Shown: positions 62,015 through 64,000 of the stretch, in pieces
Numbering within the stretch: position 1 is the first letter of the stretch
Layout: every line of letters begins with the position of its first letter
Program-made: the position numbers and the translations under genes
Notes under the pieces: model-generated
Seen by the model: only the letters and a program-made list of their open reading frames with translations
Told to the model about the DNA's origin: nothing
The model's database searches: none
NCBI RefSeq assembly: GCF_033118175.1
Contig: NC_083704.1
Coordinates: 49,626,501-49,690,500 of the forward strand
Origin: Dama dama
Taxonomy: Eukaryota; Chordata; Mammalia; Artiodactyla; Cervidae
Direction of reading: 5' to 3'
DNA: 64,000 bases

Positions 62015-62185
62015 TTAATTTTCACAAGTCAAAATATAATTGACCTTTACCATTGTATTAATTTTAGATATACAACATATGGTTTGGTATATGGATATAT
62101 TATGAAATGATTACCAGAATAAGTTTAGTTAACATCCTTCACCACACATTGTTGCAAATTTTTTTTTCTTGTGCTTACTTGCCCC
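62015..62185 (+). repeat. Old L1 (L1M-type) 3'-UTR remnant
   Basis: agatatacaacatatggttt, tgaaatgattaccagaataa and gtttagttaacatccttcac, followed by cacacattgttgcaaatt, are the usual order of an L1 3' UTR. Confidence 0.75.
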
Positions 62186-62189
62186 TTTT

Positions 62190-63665
62190 CAGATGCTTCT
62201 TTTATCGCAAGTGGATTGGAAGATGCTGTGTTCAAAACTCAACAGATTTTTTTTTTGCAAGTAAATGAAGTAGAAAGATAGCTAGATGTCATTTTTTTTA
62301 ATCCCTCAAAGAATACCCCAAATCCCCAAAGCTACTAAAGCACAAGCCAGAAGGAATATGTGATTTCTCACCATTGGGAAATAAAGATGGTAGTTTATTT
62401 GTTTGCTTTTAAGAGCAGAAGCTCTGGAATGACCCTGTCATGGCTCTCTGTGAGGCCACAGGTAGGAAAGAAATGAGGACAAATGTCTGCACTGCTGTGG
62501 GAGGTATTTAACTGCTCCTTCCTCTACTAGCTGTTATGTGCTCACCCAGCCATTTCAGTCATAGGAGAGGAAGGGAGGTGGGGTGACACAGCCCTTCGGA
62601 AAGCTGGCTGTGCAGATGAGCAAGTTATTGCCAAAGCTTTTTAATCTGGGTGTAATGTTAACTCCTTACACGTAAGCATGCAAGGGCACGATTTGATAAA
62701 CCCTGCCAGGTAGGGTCTTCATGTCTGGGGGAAAAGACAGAGCTGCTTAATGCATCAGGATCCTCCTCTTAGAAAAGGATTTTTCTTAAAGGCGATTTGA
62801 GCCTATTGAAGATTTCAGTCTTACTCTATTTTGGATAAAGTTGTTTTTCTCCCCTTTCACTGATTCCTCTTAGTTTTAAACCTTGTGTGCAGTATTAGGG
62901 TTTCATTAAGAGATTTGTTGCAGCATCCTTTGAGTCAACAGGGGTTTTCAGAAACAGTCTACCCTCCCCAGCTTGTAGATGTAACTCATCTTGGCATCGC
63001 AGAAGGGTTGATTCCTTTTCAACTTGCTGCTTTAATCCTGTCACATTTGTCTAAGAGGCAGCTCTTTAGCTCCCCCATTGAAAGGGGGTGGCCAACTTTG
63101 AAAGGTCTGGAAGCAGGGAAATCCATTTTCTCTTGCTAAACACCATTGCCTTTCTTTTTTTTTCTTGAACTGATGTAATAAGGGTCCTGTCGGACTTCCA
63201 TGCCCCAGGCACTTGCAGCACTCAGGAGATAAGGAACCACAGGAAAGAGAATTGAAAACATTCTTTAAACGTACATGCACGCATAGGGTCGAGGGGCTAG
63301 GGGATTTGGTTGTCCACTAGCCAGATTCCGCAAACTACTTTATTTGTGGAACAATAGCATTTGAAAAACTGTTGCAGCATCTGTATTTTAATGACAGGTG
63401 TAAACCATAGCTTTGAACAGCCCAGAGATGTTAAAATAACTAAGGATGATTTAACACACTGTCTGATCCTTTTTTACATACATCCTTTTGCCTTTGGTCT
63501 TAGCACAATATCAAATAATTTGTTGTAATAGTGACAACTATGAAATGCCACCAACAAGAGCGGTGTGCCCAGTTATATTTGTATACTTTTTTTTTTTACA
63601 GCTTTAACATGTGTTCAGTTTTTATTGAACATATTGAACTAGAACTTTAACAAAAGTTCTAGTGA
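62190..63665. other. Unrecognised intronic sequence
   Basis: No gene or repeat recognised between the L1 remnant and the BovB at the edge. A poly-T run lies at about 63588. Confidence 0.5.
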
Positions 63666-63669
63666 AATA

Positions 63670-64000
63670 GTTCAGTTCAGTTGCTCAGTCGTGTCCAACT
63701 CTTTGTTACGCCATGGACTGCAGTACTCCAGGCTTCACTGTCCATCACCAAATTCTGGAGCTTGCTCAAATTCACATCCAAGAAGTCGGTTATGCCATCC
63801 AGCCATCTTGTCCTCTGTCATCCCCTCTCCTCCTGCCTTCAGTCTCTCCCAGAATCAGGGTCTTTTCCAATGACTCAATTTTTCACGTCAGGTGGCCAAA
63901 GTATTGGAGCTTCAGCATCAGTCCTTCCAACGAATATTCAGGGTAGATTTTCTTTAGGATTGACTGGTTTGATCTCCTTGCCATCCAAGGGACTCTCAAG
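63670..64000 (-). mobile_element. BovB LINE 3' end, cut by the window edge
   Basis: It begins with the BovB/BovA terminus (ttcagttcagttgctcagtc) and runs through the same C-terminal coding block as the copy at 19 kb. It is still matching at base 64000, so the element continues beyond the window. Confidence 0.93.

Larger units (their letters stand above)
54436..64000 (+). other. ERC2: ERC2 intron downstream of exon B (5' part)
   Basis: It starts with the strong donor GTCAGT. The canonical last coding exon, with the acidic stretch and IWA end, is not seen to the window edge. The region is mostly unique, with an L1M remnant, a MIR fragment and a BovB 3' end at the edge. Confidence 0.8.

Noticed and set aside
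1..64000. CRISPR arrays, operons, insertion sequences or other bacterial systems
   Set aside because: Repeats are dispersed mammalian retroelements. There are no regularly spaced direct repeats and no prokaryotic gene organisation.

Overview
The window is mammalian nuclear DNA from a ruminant, most likely a bovid. The diagnosis rests on many Bov-tA and Bov-A2 SINEs and on RTE-class BovB LINE fragments, over a background of old mammalian repeats (MIR, L2, L1M). I cannot tell cattle, sheep, goat or buffalo apart from this sequence. There are no prokaryotic genes, CRISPR arrays, rRNA genes or free-standing tRNA genes.

The one gene I can identify is ERC2 (CAST/ELKS2), a presynaptic active-zone scaffold, on the + strand. 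Two constitutive coding exons are visible. Exon A (23491-23638) encodes the end of the long C-terminal coiled coil. Exon B (54301-54435) encodes the histidine-rich segment just before the C-terminus. They join in phase 0 across about 30.7 kb. The final short exon with the RIM-binding C-terminal tail is not seen, so the window lies in the 3' part of a very large gene and ends before its canonical last exon. Everything else is intron: 1-23490 upstream, 23639-54300 between the exons, and 54436-64000 downstream.

The most interesting find is a possible extra exon at 24951-25079, 1.3 kb after exon A. It is 129 nt (43 codons), begins and ends in phase 0, is open in the ERC2 frame, follows a good polypyrimidine tract and AG, and ends in CAG|GTCAGT, the same donor as exon B. 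If included, it would put a Tyr/Ser-rich basic insert between the coiled coil and the His-rich segment. A second, weaker candidate is an alternative 3'-terminal exon at 60690. It has a strong acceptor, 49 in-frame codons and a stop, and an AATAAA followed by GT-rich sequence about 0.5 kb later.

Layout: 1-18.9 kb has scattered SINEs, MIRs and unique AT-rich DNA, including a cluster of CTCF-like motif cores near 5.0 kb and a strong G-quadruplex run at 13.4 kb. A decayed BovB copy lies at 19-20.1 kb, next to L2 remnants that run to 23 kb. Exon A and the candidate cassette exon lie at 23.5-25.1 kb. Old repeats and long unrecognised stretches fill 25-41 kb. The stretch 41.6-45.7 kb is a SINE and microsatellite cluster with inverted pairs and nested insertions. 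Then come mixed L2, MIR and unique sequence up to exon B at 54.3 kb, mostly unique sequence to 62 kb, and a BovB 3' end cut by the window edge at 64 kb.
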